Below, in pieces: positions 44,768-54,041 of a stretch of 64,000 nt of DNA (position 1 is the first letter of the stretch; every line of letters begins with the position of its first letter). This DNA comes from JADLCB01 sp964398315 (GTDB lineage Bacteria > Planctomycetota > Phycisphaerae > Tepidisphaerales > Tepidisphaeraceae). The stretch is taken from the NCBI GenBank assembly GCA_964398315.1, contig CAYNMV010000016.1:1-64000 (forward strand). The letters are read 5' to 3'. Below the pieces are notes generated by a model, which was not told the origin of the DNA, ran no database searches, and was given only the letters and a program-made list of their open reading frames with translations. The position numbers and the translations under genes are program-made.

Positions 44768-44835
44768 GATCAATCACTGGCAGCAGTAAGCTGGCAAGCG
44801 GCGTTGATCAGGTCACAATCTGGCGCCGGCCGGCT

Positions 44836-47310
44836 CTACTTTGTCGGCGCTGCGCCTTCGTTGGCCGGTGCGGGTTGAGTGGCAGCAGCCTGCGCGGCCG
44901 CCAGGGTGGCAACGGCCAGGCGCTGCACCATCGGCTCATCGCTGTCTTTCAGGCGGTTGGCCACATCCTGCGCCAGGGCCGGATCGAGCTGCTGGGCAGC
45001 CAGCAGCGACAGGAGCATCTGTCCCGGGTTGTTGGTGGCCCGCATCTGCCGCAGCACCTCTGCGCGCTGTTCCGGTTCAGCGATCATCGCCGCCGAGTAG
45101 CTGGCCCAGGCAGCCACCGCGGGCAGCGGATCCTGGCGGGCGCGACTGATCTCAAAGACGAAGTGCCCTATCAGCCGCTGCAACTCCTGCTTCTGCTCCG
45201 GCGGCAGCTCTGCGCCGTTCATCTGCTGCCGCAGCACCGGCACCCACGTCCGCATGTAGTCGATCGCCTCGATCTTCTTCTCCGGCAGGCCGGCGCGCAG
45301 GTTGTTGGTCACATCGTTGACGGTATTGGGCGTCGGCTGGCCAGCCTCGCGGTTAATGATGCGGGCAAAGGGCACCGCCTGACCGAGCAGCCCCGGCACC
45401 ACGGCCGTGGCCCCCTCCTGGACCTGCACAGTTTGCGGATTGAGCACCAGCGTGAAGGTCATCGGGAAGGCCAGTTGCGGATTGCCGTCCAGCAGCTCGG
45501 CCAAGCCACCGCGATCCAGGCGCACGATCTGTGACAGTGACTGGCGCGGCTGGAGCACAACATCCTGCAACAGTCTGTCGTATGCCACGCCCGACTGGTA
45601 CTGCTGAATGGCACCGCGGATCTGCACATCAAACCACAGGTCGGGACGGATGGCGCCCAGCGCATCCACCGACAAGGGATACTGCGTGCTGTTGTTCTGG
45701 ATCTCCACCCGCGCCAGGATGGGCTCGCCGATCTGGTGTGATACTTTCAGCGGCTGCACCCGCACCGTATAGAAAGCGGCGGGATTGGTATAGATCTGCG
45801 GCCAGTCGCGCGAGAAGTTGCGCACCTCCGTCATCAGGTGCTCTACCGAGGCGTGTGGCTGAACGCGCACGCCGAACTGCCGCAGTTCACTGGCGAGGAA
45901 CGCTCCCACCAGGCCGGCCGGATGCTCGCTGAGAAGCTTTCGCCCCGCCTCGGTCATCTTCTGCATCGCGGCATCATCGTTGCGATCCACCATGCGCAGC
46001 AGCCCAAGCTGCGCCAGCGGATCGCGATTGGCGGCAGCCTCCAGCTTCACGCGCGCTTCATCCGGCCGATTGCGCAACAGGAAGTTCCACCCATCCAGCC
46101 GGGCGACGGTTGCACTGTCGGCCGGGGCAATGGCGCGGAGAAAATCGAGCAGCTCATCAGTCAATTCACTGGGGCCACTGAAATAAAGATCGAACCAGAT
46201 CAGGTCCCCCACTGCCGAGGCATAGGCGGCCTTCAGCTCTGGCGTGGCATCGGCCTGTTGCAGGTGCTTCAGGTCAGCAGTCAGGTCCAGTGCCCCGGCT
46301 GCGGGCGTCATGCCGGCGGTCTTGCGCACCTCATCCAGGCGGTCCAGCAGCGACTGCCGCACCGTCTTCTGCGTCTGCTCGCGCAGATCGCGCGGCTTTT
46401 CGCGGTCCAGCAGCAACTGAAGGAACAGGGCATCGATGTTCTGCGGATCGGCCGTGAGGAGCTGGCGCACCAGGTTGCCGGCCGACAGCGGATCGTCGGC
46501 GATGAACAGTTCGGCGGCATAGTCGAACACCAGCCCCGAGTCATTCACCCCAGCGCGCTGGGCGAGTTGGATTGCCAGGGCATACCAGGTAAGGGCCGCA
46601 TCGTAGAAACCGGCATGGGCAAGCTGATCGGCCAGGGTCGCCACATTGGCCGGGGTGGTAGGGTCTGCATGCACCAAGGTCTGAAGCGCCTTGATCCGGG
46701 CGGCCAGGTCATCGGAATCGGCGACCAGCGTCCAGCGCAGACGTGCGGCCGGCGCATTGACCGGATTCAACTCCAGCGCCTTCTCCACCCACTCCAGCGC
46801 CAGCCCTGGTGCGGCCTGCGACAGCCGCAGATCCGCCGCCCGGTAGGCGGCATGCGCGCGGATCGACGCGGGGACAGTCTCCTGCTGATAGATCCGCTCC
46901 AGGTAAGCCAGTTGCTGGGGCACCTGCTGCATCCCCTCGAGGTACAGGTCGATCATCCGCATCCAGGCGGCGGGAATCGTGTTGCGGGGATCGACATTCT
47001 CCAGTCCCTCGAGCGCGGCGATGGCTCCTTCGCGATTGCCGGCCTCGATCTCGGCCTCGGCCAGCAGGCGCCAGTAACGCTCCTGCTGGGGGTCGAGCCG
47101 GGCAGATGCGGCAAACAGGATCGCCGCCTGCTGGAAAACCGGTGCGGAAAGCTGGTGGCTGCGAAGCAGTTGCTGGGCCACACCCGAGATGCGCGCCGCC
47201 AGCGCCTGATCGGCCGGCCGGTTCTGCTCGCTCCTCATTTGTGCCCGCGCTGCCGGCGCTAACACCGTCAGCAACACCCCGACGACAACCGCCACAATCC
47301 GCTCACGCAT
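44836..47310 (-). CDS. Exported TPR-repeat protein
   Basis: 824 residues from the ATG at 47310 (GAGGGA upstream). A signal peptide (to about residue 23, APAARA) precedes many 34-residue helical repeats: ERYWRLLAEAEIEAGNREGAIAALEGL, YRAADLRLSQAAPGLALEWVEKALELNP, ATLADQLAHAGFYDAALTWYALAIQLA. Residues about 510-690 change to a beta-rich domain, and the end (residues 690-824) is again helical with Ala/Pro-rich tail. It is a scaffold-like periplasmic protein of unknown partner. Two more TPR-like membrane proteins are encoded upstream on the same strand. Confidence 0.82.
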   Translation of the reverse strand: MRERIVAVVVGVLLTVLAPAARAQMRSEQNRPADQALAARISGVAQQLLRSHQLSAPVFQQAAILFAASARLDPQQERYWRLLAEAEIEAGNREGAIAALEGLENVDPRNTIPAAWMRMIDLYLEGMQQVPQQLAYLERIYQQETVPASIRAHAAYRAADLRLSQAAPGLALEWVEKALELNPVNAPAARLRWTLVADSDDLAARIKALQTLVHADPTTPANVATLADQLAHAGFYDAALTWYALAIQLAQRAGVNDSGLVFDYAAELFIADDPLSAGNLVRQLLTADPQNIDALFLQLLLDREKPRDLREQTQKTVRQSLLDRLDEVRKTAGMTPAAGALDLTADLKHLQQADATPELKAAYASAVGDLIWFDLYFSGPSELTDELLDFLRAIAPADSATVARLDGWNFLLRNRPDEARVKLEAAANRDPLAQLGLLRMVDRNDDAAMQKMTEAGRKLLSEHPAGLVGAFLASELRQFGVRVQPHASVEHLMTEVRNFSRDWPQIYTNPAAFYTVRVQPLKVSHQIGEPILARVEIQNNSTQYPLSVDALGAIRPDLWFDVQIRGAIQQYQSGVAYDRLLQDVVLQPRQSLSQIVRLDRGGLAELLDGNPQLAFPMTFTLVLNPQTVQVQEGATAVVPGLLGQAVPFARIINREAGQPTPNTVNDVTNNLRAGLPEKKIEAIDYMRTWVPVLRQQMNGAELPPEQKQELQRLIGHFVFEISRARQDPLPAVAAWASYSAAMIAEPEQRAEVLRQMRATNNPGQMLLSLLAAQQLDPALAQDVANRLKDSDEPMVQRLAVATLAAAQAAATQPAPANEGAAPTK

Positions 47311-47677
47311 CGAGCATCCCTCGTTCGATAAGGCCCACAACCCGTCCCCCCCCTGAAGTATCACCGATTTGCCCCCTGGCACCAACCCGCCACGCGCATG
47401 TCATCGTCATCCGCCGCCCTGCTGCCGTCCGATTCTGCCGCCGCGTGCGATTGTGCGGCGTATGCTGATGAAACCGCGCAAACCCAACCGGCCAAATTCG
47501 CCGTCGGGAGGTGCGATTTAGCGTTCGTTCACAATCGCCATGCCACCCACGATATTCCGCCGGCCAACAGAGGTTACACGTACAGTCCATCGGCATGGGG
47601 AAAATGTGCAGACAGTCGCTTGTGGCATGGACCGGCGATCCGTCCCACGCATCTGATGCGCAGGCAGCACAAGTGAA
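47311..47677. other. Intergenic region without a convincing gene
   Basis: 367 bases between the TPR gene start and the end of the next gene on the - strand. An open frame on the + strand (47398-47676) has no ribosome binding site and a composition unlike real genes. A weak hairpin GCGATT/AATCGC (47513-47538) is the only structure noticed. It presumably contains the promoter of the TPR gene, but no clear boxes were seen. Confidence 0.5.
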
Positions 47678-48523
47678 TCAACTCTCCGGCGTCTCGGGCG
47701 CCTTCAGGGCGGCGTCCTGCGGCGATTGTTCCCATAACTCCCACAGCATCGGGCGCTGTCGGGTCAGTTCTTGAATATCGGCCAGCAGCTCTGCCCGCCG
47801 GCGGAGGAACTCGGACCACTCGGCCTGTCCCTGCTTCTTCGCCGCCAGCGCCAGCAGCGCCTGGGCCTTGGCGGCGGCGGGCGTCGGCAGCAGTTCAGCA
47901 ATCTGCACCTTGGCCGGCAGATTCACCATCATCTGCCCCCATTCCCCGATGCGCGACTGATAATCCAGCTCCACCTGGAGCAGGTTCTTGGCCTCGTTCA
48001 GCGTCAGGCGCTGGTGGTAGAGGCTCGACAAGGCCTCGTAGGCCCCGGACAGGTCGCCCATCTCCAGCAGGGCATCGGCCAGGATCAGGCGGCTCTGCTT
48101 GCCCACGCCGGCGACAGGCCCCAGCCGCTGCCCGAGCAATTCCCTGCAAAGCGTCGCCGCCTCCTGGTAGCGCTGCTGGGCATGCCGCAGCAGCGCCAGG
48201 TGATGAAGGCTCATCAGCTTGACGGTGCGGAACAGCGAGAAGCTGCGCAAGGCCCCATCGATCACGCGCTCGGCCTCATCGAACTGCCCGGCAGCGATCA
48301 ACCCCGGCGATGCCGCCGCCATGCGCGAGCCTTTCATGCTCTGATAACTCAGCACCACCCACAGCACCCCGACGATCACCAGCAGCAGCGTGCCGTTGCC
48401 ACCCAGATCAAACAGGGGCGCAATGAACAGCCCGAAAATGACTGCCATCGCCAGCACCAGCTTGATGATGGTTGTCAGCGTCAGGTCGCGGCGGGCGCGA
48501 TTGATGGCGGTTTCGGCATTCAT
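47678..48523 (-). CDS. Membrane-anchored TPR-like protein
   Basis: 281 residues from the ATG at 48523, which overlaps the upstream stop as ATGA. Two membrane helices (about 19-36 and 42-56) are followed by a cytoplasmic helical-repeat region (FDEAERVIDGALRSFSLFRTVKLMSLHHLALLRHAQQRYQEAATLCREL, DLSGAYEALSSLYHQRLTLNEAKN). No catalytic motif. It forms a two-gene operon with the similarly built protein upstream, so the pair probably acts as one membrane complex of unknown function. Confidence 0.8.
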   Translation of the reverse strand: MNAETAINRARRDLTLTTIIKLVLAMAVIFGLFIAPLFDLGGNGTLLLVIVGVLWVVLSYQSMKGSRMAAASPGLIAAGQFDEAERVIDGALRSFSLFRTVKLMSLHHLALLRHAQQRYQEAATLCRELLGQRLGPVAGVGKQSRLILADALLEMGDLSGAYEALSSLYHQRLTLNEAKNLLQVELDYQSRIGEWGQMMVNLPAKVQIAELLPTPAAAKAQALLALAAKKQGQAEWSEFLRRRAELLADIQELTRQRPMLWELWEQSPQDAALKAPETPES

Positions 48524-49410
48524 GCGCTCACCCCCTGCGGCCAAGGCGTAGGAGGATATTTTTCAGCCAGAACGGCGGTTTCAGGATAGCGGCGATGCAG
48601 CTCCACCGGCGGCGACAGCAGCGTCGCCCGCTCATAGGCCCGGCGGGCATCATCCTCGCGGCCGAGCATGTCATAGGCCCGCGCCAGCAGGACATAGGCA
48701 TCGCCATAGCGGTGGCCGAGTTGCTGGCGAATCGCCCGGCCGCGGGTTTCGAAGACGTGGATCGCCTCTTCGGGATGGCCGGTTTTCACATCCCGGTACA
48801 TCTCGACCAGGGCCAGTCCCCCGCTCTCGCGGGCGCGGTCACTGCGGCGCAGATCAGACAGAGCGCGATCGGCATCGGTCAGGTGATCCTCTCGCAGCAT
48901 GGCCATGGCCCGCGCCAGGCGCAGGCCGTGCTCGGTACCGCCATCCATCTGCACGTTTTGCAGCAGGTAATCCTGCACAACCATGGCATCGTTGAAGCGG
49001 TGATAGCGGCCCAGGACGCTGGAGAGAAAAATCAGCCCCTGGATGCGCGCCGGCTGGCTGCGCATGGGCCGCCCCAGCAGATGGTGCAGGATTCCGGCCG
49101 CCTCGGGCCAGCGGCGGAGCTGGATCAGCTCCTCGACCGCCTCAAGCTGCTGGTGTTCGGCCCGATGCAGCCGGGCCATGCGCCACGACAGCACCATCAT
49201 GCCGGCCATCGCGCCGATCATGATGAGCAGTGTCAGCAGGTTGACAACCGCCCCCAGCGTCTCGTTATCGCCGGCGAAATAGGCAGTTACCAGCGTTACC
49301 AGCAGCACCACCCCCAGCACATACCAGAACCACGGGACGCGCGCCCGCGGCTGGCTCCGCTCCAGCAATGCCTGGACATCGAAAAAAGCTTGTGCCTGTG
49401 ATGATTGCAC
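48520..49410 (-). CDS. Membrane-anchored TPR-like protein (partner)
   Basis: About 296 residues if the GTG at 49410 is the start; an ATG at 49512 would add 34 residues of poor composition, so the start is uncertain. Two membrane helices (about 25-43 and 53-74: VPWFWYVLGVVLLVTLVTAYF and LLTLLIMIGAMAGMMVLSW) precede helical repeats (EAVEELIQLRRWPEAAGILHHLL, RYGDAYVLLARAYDMLGREDDARRAYERATLL). It resembles the downstream coupled protein in layout, suggesting an old duplication. Function unknown. Confidence 0.78.
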   Translation of the reverse strand: MQSSQAQAFFDVQALLERSQPRARVPWFWYVLGVVLLVTLVTAYFAGDNETLGAVVNLLTLLIMIGAMAGMMVLSWRMARLHRAEHQQLEAVEELIQLRRWPEAAGILHHLLGRPMRSQPARIQGLIFLSSVLGRYHRFNDAMVVQDYLLQNVQMDGGTEHGLRLARAMAMLREDHLTDADRALSDLRRSDRARESGGLALVEMYRDVKTGHPEEAIHVFETRGRAIRQQLGHRYGDAYVLLARAYDMLGREDDARRAYERATLLSPPVELHRRYPETAVLAEKYPPTPWPQGVSA

Positions 49411-49537
49411 CGCCTGATCATACGGCAAGAACCCCCAAAAGGCACGGCAGCACCGCGGTTTGCGCACAAGATCACGGCCGTTTCCATCCCTGGCTAGACA
49501 GGGGCGCACCATCCCCATCCCAGGCAGGAAACACACG

Positions 49538-50563
49538 TTAGAAAGCACCCTCCCTTACCTGGTCAGGCTTGAGATCCCTGCGCAGGGCAACGATGTTGCT
49601 CACCCTCACCGGCTCATTCTCCGGCAGCGGGACATCGCCTTTTGCCTTGCCGCGGGTGAAGATGCTCTTCAGGTTGGACAGGATGGGTGAGCCATCGACA
49701 GCGGTCGATGTTTCGGAGTAGTAATCGAACCACGGGAGGCCGGCCCTGGTGTACTGCGCGGCGGTTGGGGGCGTGGTTGGGGGCTTGTGACCGGTGATCG
49801 ACTCCCAGACCAGCGAATTGGCCAGGTGAACGAAGCAGCGACTGCTGTGGCTGAGATCCCAGTCGGACAAGTCGAAGGGGTCGTTGTAGATCTCCTGTTT
49901 CATCGTCCCGCCGGGCGCCAGGGCCATGTCCGCAAGCATGGCATGCATGCAGCAGGCGACACCTGGCATCCTGCGCCTTATCCATCTCGAACTGCGCGGG
50001 AATCGCCGTTCAAACGCATCTGCCTTCATCGGATAGACCTCGATTTGCAGCCCGCCGTGCTGCGCATCACCGGTAATCTGCTCTTCAGCGCTGTATCCCG
50101 CGCCCAGGGGCATCGCCACGAACTGGCGGATCACGCCCTTGCTTACGCAGAATCCATCCAGCCACGACTGCTCGGGCGCCACGACATAGTCCTGGGGCTG
50201 TTGATGCAGTCCGGTGTTCCACGGCTGGCCGGAGACGGCGTTGATCTTTCCCGCGGCGACCTTGATCGCGAACGGGTAAGCGCTCCCCCTGCCATCCCTG
50301 CGATGGGCATTGAAGCAGAGCCACATCGCCTCCGACTGGTACATCGGAAGCATCACCCCGCCATGCTCGCGCCAGCCGGCAGGCACATTGGCGGCAAAAT
50401 CATCCACATGACGCAGGAGAAAGCGCCCCAGGCCGGGGGGCAGGGGATAGGTCTTGTCATCATCCGGGATTCGCAGCGTCCGCTGGAAACCGATCGACAG
50501 CCTGGCCTCAGCGTGCACCTCGGGAAAGCTGAACACCAGCGCATCGTTACGCAGCTCGATCAT
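49538..50563 (-). CDS. Uncharacterised conserved protein next to an XRE regulator
   Basis: 341 residues from the ATG at 50563 (AGGAGG seven bases upstream). No signal peptide or membrane helix. Strong-looking blocks include MYQSEAMWLCFNAHRRDGRGSAYPFAIKVAAGKINAVSG, PQDYVVAPEQSWLDGF and IRQFVAMPLGAGYSAEEQITG, which have the look of a widely conserved cytoplasmic family, but I cannot name a function. The second half contains CCMHAMLADMALAPGG and a C-terminal basic region. It is transcribed with the small regulator gene 71 bases upstream, so the regulator may control it. Confidence 0.75.
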   Translation of the reverse strand: MIELRNDALVFSFPEVHAEARLSIGFQRTLRIPDDDKTYPLPPGLGRFLLRHVDDFAANVPAGWREHGGVMLPMYQSEAMWLCFNAHRRDGRGSAYPFAIKVAAGKINAVSGQPWNTGLHQQPQDYVVAPEQSWLDGFCVSKGVIRQFVAMPLGAGYSAEEQITGDAQHGGLQIEVYPMKADAFERRFPRSSRWIRRRMPGVACCMHAMLADMALAPGGTMKQEIYNDPFDLSDWDLSHSSRCFVHLANSLVWESITGHKPPTTPPTAAQYTRAGLPWFDYYSETSTAVDGSPILSNLKSIFTRGKAKGDVPLPENEPVRVSNIVALRRDLKPDQVREGAF

Positions 50564-50634
50564 GAGGGCCTCCTGTTTCTGTTCGCGATCCGGCGGCACG
50601 CGGGGCATGCCGATATCTTTGCGAGAACCGCGAA

Positions 50635-50991
50635 CTACCAGTTCCCATCCCGCACTTCGCGCACGATGCGCAGGACGGCGTGGTCCGGCGCATCTTTGAG
50701 CTGGCGGATCAACTCGGCGAACAACCGGGGCCGCCGGCGGATGATCCCCTGCAGTTCGGATGAAACTTTCCCCGCAAGTGCCAGCAGCACGTCCGGATCC
50801 TCCCCCAGGGCCTCGGCCAGCTTGAGAATGGTCTGTTCCCCCGGCGGCGGCTGCTCCCCCCGCTCCACTTTTGACAGGTAGGACGGCTCGATGCCGATTC
50901 GAATTGCCAGGCCGCGTACGGAAAAGCCGGGATCGCGCTGCCGCCGCGCCTCGCGCCGTTCCCGCAGGTAATCACCAAACGTCGCTGCCAC
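50635..50991 (-). CDS. XRE-family helix-turn-helix regulator
   Basis: 118 residues from a GTG at 50991. Residues about 24-78 are a Cro/CI-type helix-turn-helix (FSVRGLAIRIGIEPSYLSKVERGEQPPPGEQTILKLAEALG). The C-terminal part (about 80-118) is short and helical. A perfect 18-base palindrome lies three bases before the start codon, so the mRNA may be leaderless and the gene autoregulated. The uncharacterised gene downstream is the likely second target. Confidence 0.88.
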   Translation of the reverse strand: MAATFGDYLRERREARRQRDPGFSVRGLAIRIGIEPSYLSKVERGEQPPPGEQTILKLAEALGEDPDVLLALAGKVSSELQGIIRRRPRLFAELIRQLKDAPDHAVLRIVREVRDGNW

Positions 50992-50994
50992 ACC

Positions 50995-51012
50995 GTGTAG
51001 TATGTACTACAC
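50995..51012. promoter_or_regulatory. 18-bp palindromic operator-like site
   Basis: GTGTAGTA-TG-TACTACAC: perfect 8-base arms with a two-base centre, three bases upstream of the XRE gene's start codon. This is the usual place and size of an XRE autorepressor operator. Confidence 0.65.
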
Positions 51013-51034
51013 ACCCCTCGATGGCAAGCGAAAA

Positions 51035-51084
51035 ATCCCGAAAACACCTGCTGCCCCGCCACGGGTCGCCAGTGTTTTCGGGAT
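51035..51084 (-). terminator. Intrinsic terminator of the leuC gene
   Basis: ATCCCGAAAACAC (51035-51047) and GTGTTTTCGGGAT (51072-51084) pair perfectly over a 24-base loop. On the - strand TTTTTCGC follows. The stem begins 35 bases after the leuC stop at 51119. Confidence 0.78.
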
Positions 51085-51118
51085 CTTCTTTCAGGACAAT
51101 GGCTTACGCAAAAACGCC

Positions 51119-52522
51119 TTACACAACACCGGCCATGCCGGTCTCGATCCGCTTCTGCACGAATTCACGCGGGTCGGTGATGTGGCCGGTCAGGGCGCTG
51201 GCAGCCACCGTGAGCGGGCTGGCCAGGTACACCCCAGCTTCCTTGTGGCCCATGCGGCCGGGGAAGTTGCGGTTGGTCGTGCTGATGCACTTCATCGGCT
51301 CGTTGAGCCGGCCGAAGGTATCGCTGGGGCCACCCAGGCACGCCGCACAACCGCTGGGGCCGATCAGGCAGCCGGCATCACGCAACACATCCTCGATGCT
51401 CTTCTCGTTGCTGTCTTTGGGCACGCCGCGCAGGTTCAGCGTCTGCATATCGCGGTGGACCTCGGTGCTGCCGGGCACAACATAGGTCGGGATCTTTACC
51501 TTGTTGCCCACCAGGATATTGGCGGCGAACAGCATATCGGTGATCTTGCCGCCGGTGCAGCTTCCGATGTAAGCGCGGTCAAGCTTCACATCGCGGCAGT
51601 TGGCGGCGGTGTCCTTGTTGTCGGGGCTGTGCGGCTTGGCCACCATGGGCTCCATCGTCGCCAAATCCCATTCGTGGACACTGTAGTACTTCGCATCCTT
51701 GTCGTCGGCGAAGACCTCCCAATGCGGCCGGGTGCTGCGATTGCGGACATACTGGAGGGTCTTCTCATCGACATCGCAGACGCCGTTCTTGCCGCCGGCC
51801 TCGATGGCCATGTTGGTCAGCGTCATGCGGTCTTCCAGCGTCAGGCTGGCAATGCCATCGCCGGCAAAGTACATGGTGCGGTAGGTGGCCCCGTCCACGC
51901 CGATCTCGCCGATAACCGCCAGGATCAGATCCTTGGCCGTCAGGTACGGCGGGATTTCGCCGTGGAAGACGAACTTCATCGTCGGCGGCACCTTGAGCCA
52001 GGTCTTGCCGGTCCCCAGCGTAAACGCCGCATCGGTGTTACCCACGCCGGTGGCGAACTGGCCGAAGGCACCGGCCGTGCAGGTGTGGCTGTCGGTGCCC
52101 AGCAGGATCTCGCCGGGGCGGATATGCCCCTCTTCCGGCAGCGCCTTGTGGCAGACGCCCTTGTAACTGGTCTTGGTTGGGTCCAGGTACGGGCTGGGCA
52201 TGCCGCTGGCCTTCACGAAGTCCGGGTCGTAGTAGTAGCGCAGGCCCTGCTCGGCCACGAAATCCCGCAAGATCTGGATATTTCGGTGGCACTTCTCATC
52301 GGCCGTAAAGATGTAGTGATCGGGGATGATCACCACACGGTCCTTGTCCCAGACCTTGGCATTGCGCCCGAATTTTTCGTGGAAAATACCGATGGTGCCC
52401 GGCCCGCAGACGTCGTGGGTCATGAGGATATCCACATCGACCCAGATGTTCTCGCCAGGCTCAACACGCCCCTTGCCGGCGTGTTTCGCCAGGATCTTCT
52501 CCGTCAATGTCATACCGGCCAT
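51119..52522 (-). CDS. leuC: 3-isopropylmalate dehydratase large subunit
   Basis: 467 residues, the normal length of bacterial LeuC, from the ATG at 52522 (AAGGAG nine bases upstream). The iron-sulfur ligands are in GSCTGGK and GPSGCAACLGG. LLGTDSHTCTAGAFGQFATGVGNTD is the typical aconitase-family substrate block. With LeuD it isomerises 2-isopropylmalate to 3-isopropylmalate in leucine synthesis. No leuD follows; the gene ends at a terminator, so the small subunit must be encoded elsewhere. Homoaconitase-type activity cannot be fully excluded. Confidence 0.92.
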   Translation of the reverse strand: MAGMTLTEKILAKHAGKGRVEPGENIWVDVDILMTHDVCGPGTIGIFHEKFGRNAKVWDKDRVVIIPDHYIFTADEKCHRNIQILRDFVAEQGLRYYYDPDFVKASGMPSPYLDPTKTSYKGVCHKALPEEGHIRPGEILLGTDSHTCTAGAFGQFATGVGNTDAAFTLGTGKTWLKVPPTMKFVFHGEIPPYLTAKDLILAVIGEIGVDGATYRTMYFAGDGIASLTLEDRMTLTNMAIEAGGKNGVCDVDEKTLQYVRNRSTRPHWEVFADDKDAKYYSVHEWDLATMEPMVAKPHSPDNKDTAANCRDVKLDRAYIGSCTGGKITDMLFAANILVGNKVKIPTYVVPGSTEVHRDMQTLNLRGVPKDSNEKSIEDVLRDAGCLIGPSGCAACLGGPSDTFGRLNEPMKCISTTNRNFPGRMGHKEAGVYLASPLTVAASALTGHITDPREFVQKRIETGMAGVV

Positions 52523-52836
52523 CGGCTGTAACTCCTTATATAACAGAATACTGCACCGATCCCCGCTCGCCGCGCATAGCCTCAGGGCGCAGATGCATTG
52601 CCCCGGGGCCATTCAGTTGCCGCTGCATGCACATCAGCACGGGAATCGCAGGCCCATTATAGCCAATGAGCAGGTGGGGTTCTATCAGCCGAAGTCAAGG
52701 TACTGAACAGGATGGTGTGCCCCATTATCGGTCATTCAGACAAACTTGACCGTATCGCCATATGGGGGTACACCCTTTATCAGTGAGGAGTTTGTGCCGG
52801 CAGATCTGGGCCGGTGCGAAGGGCACCACTGGGGTT
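52523..52836. other. Divergent intergenic region, no gene seen
   Basis: The left part should hold the leuC promoter and leader. A TTGACC (52746) followed by TACACC (52769) is a weak promoter candidate for the + strand gene. No open frame with a ribosome binding site was found. Confidence 0.45.
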
Positions 52837-52914
52837 GTTACCGAAGATTCAGGGCGACCGCTGATACGTGTCGCGCAGAAGTTCTGCGCACGGGCAGTCC
52901 TGTCTATCGGTAAC
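52837..52914 (+). promoter_or_regulatory. Structured 5' leader candidate before a PEP-CTERM gene
   Basis: GTTACCGA (52837-52844) pairs perfectly with TCGGTAAC (52907-52914), enclosing two further helices: GCGAC/GTCGC (52854-52858 and 52870-52874) and GCGCAGAA-G-TTCTGCGC (52873-52889). The closing stem ends seven bases before the ribosome binding site GGGAGAG of the gene at 52931. A leader RNA with a regulatory fold is possible; no known riboswitch class was recognised. Confidence 0.45.
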
Positions 52915-52930
52915 TTGCCGGGAGAGAAAA

Positions 52931-54007
52931 ATGCTTAAGTCAGTTATTGCCAGCGCTGGCAGTCTGTTAGTGATGTGCGGCGTCGCCGGGGCGGCGGAAG
53001 TCACATGGTCTGTGTTTGCCGACCAGACGGCGATGTCCAGCCCTGGCAGCGAGTCGCGCAGCCTTCGGGCGATCGCGGTCAATCCGCAATCCACCATCCT
53101 CTTCGGATCCTATATCAACGGCTCGTCCAGCCATGTGGTCAAGGCATACGATGCCACGGCTGGCTCCCCTTCCTACGGCAGTGTCACCGGTTCGTTCGCA
53201 ACCAGCACCGGCACCGCTGCTGCCAAGGCCATCGCCGTGGACGATCGCGGCTACATCTATACCGGCCGGCCCGACGATGACACCGCGCAGATCCGAATCT
53301 TTGACAACACGTTCAACCGCCTCAACTCCGCCGATGTGCCGCTAGACGACTTTGGCCACGACAAGCGCGTTAACGGGATTGATGTCGTGCACAGCGGCAG
53401 CCAGTACTTCGTCTACACCACCAGTTCCAGCAGCAGCACGGGCTGGGTGAATCGGTGGGATGTAACCAATCCGGCCGCCCCCGTGCTCGACACGAGTTTC
53501 GGCATCAATGGCCGGATTGACCTGAACACCATCACCGGCGCCAGCTCCGCCACGTACCTGCGCGGCATTGATGTGGCGGCGGATGGCGTCATCTTCACCG
53601 CCTCGCTCGACTCCGGCAAAGTTCATCGCATCTCCGCCGACCTGAGCGTTGCCGTCTCCGCCGACATCGCAATGGCTCACGATGTCGCCCTCTACGGCGA
53701 TCGGCTCTACGTGGCCACCTATAACGGTGCCGACTCGCGCGTCTATGTGCTGGATGCCGACACGCTCGCGACCATCGACGTGCTCGACCCGGTGGCCGCC
53801 CTGGGGCTGACCCGGTCCTCCGACGGCGGGTTCTCCGGCATCGACATTGATGCCAACGGCCTGCTGTACGTCTCCGACCAGGTCTATGCCTCCGACAGCT
53901 CGACGGTTTCCGATCGTATCTTCGTCGCGCTGGTCCCTGAGCCGGCGGCACTGGCGGTGCTTGGCCTTGCCCCCGTGCTGATGGGCCGCCGCCGTGTGAC
54001 CCGGTAA
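52931..54007 (+). CDS. PEP-CTERM protein with beta-propeller-like repeats
   Basis: 358 residues from the ATG at 52931 after GGGAGAG. The signal peptide ends near residue 21 (VAGAAE). The body has NHL/beta-propeller-like repeats: LRAIAVNPQSTILFGSYI, AKAIAVDDRGYIYTGRP, LRGIDVAADGVIFTASLDSGKVHRI, FSGIDIDANGLLYVSDQVY. The tail LVPEPAALAVLGLAPVLMGRRRVTR is a PEP-CTERM variant. Binding to protein or glycan ligands is typical of such propellers; nothing catalytic is seen. Possible control by the structured leader just upstream. Confidence 0.87.
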   Translation: MLKSVIASAGSLLVMCGVAGAAEVTWSVFADQTAMSSPGSESRSLRAIAVNPQSTILFGSYINGSSSHVVKAYDATAGSPSYGSVTGSFATSTGTAAAKAIAVDDRGYIYTGRPDDDTAQIRIFDNTFNRLNSADVPLDDFGHDKRVNGIDVVHSGSQYFVYTTSSSSSTGWVNRWDVTNPAAPVLDTSFGINGRIDLNTITGASSATYLRGIDVAADGVIFTASLDSGKVHRISADLSVAVSADIAMAHDVALYGDRLYVATYNGADSRVYVLDADTLATIDVLDPVAALGLTRSSDGGFSGIDIDANGLLYVSDQVYASDSSTVSDRIFVALVPEPAALAVLGLAPVLMGRRRVTR

Positions 54008-54041
54008 TCCCGCCGAATGGCATCGCTTTGAATCACTGCTG

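Noticed and set aside
45838..47262. 474-codon open frame on the + strand opposite the TPR gene
   Set aside because: The - strand protein has a signal peptide and clear TPR repeats; the + strand reading is a GC-rich shadow without any recognisable motif.
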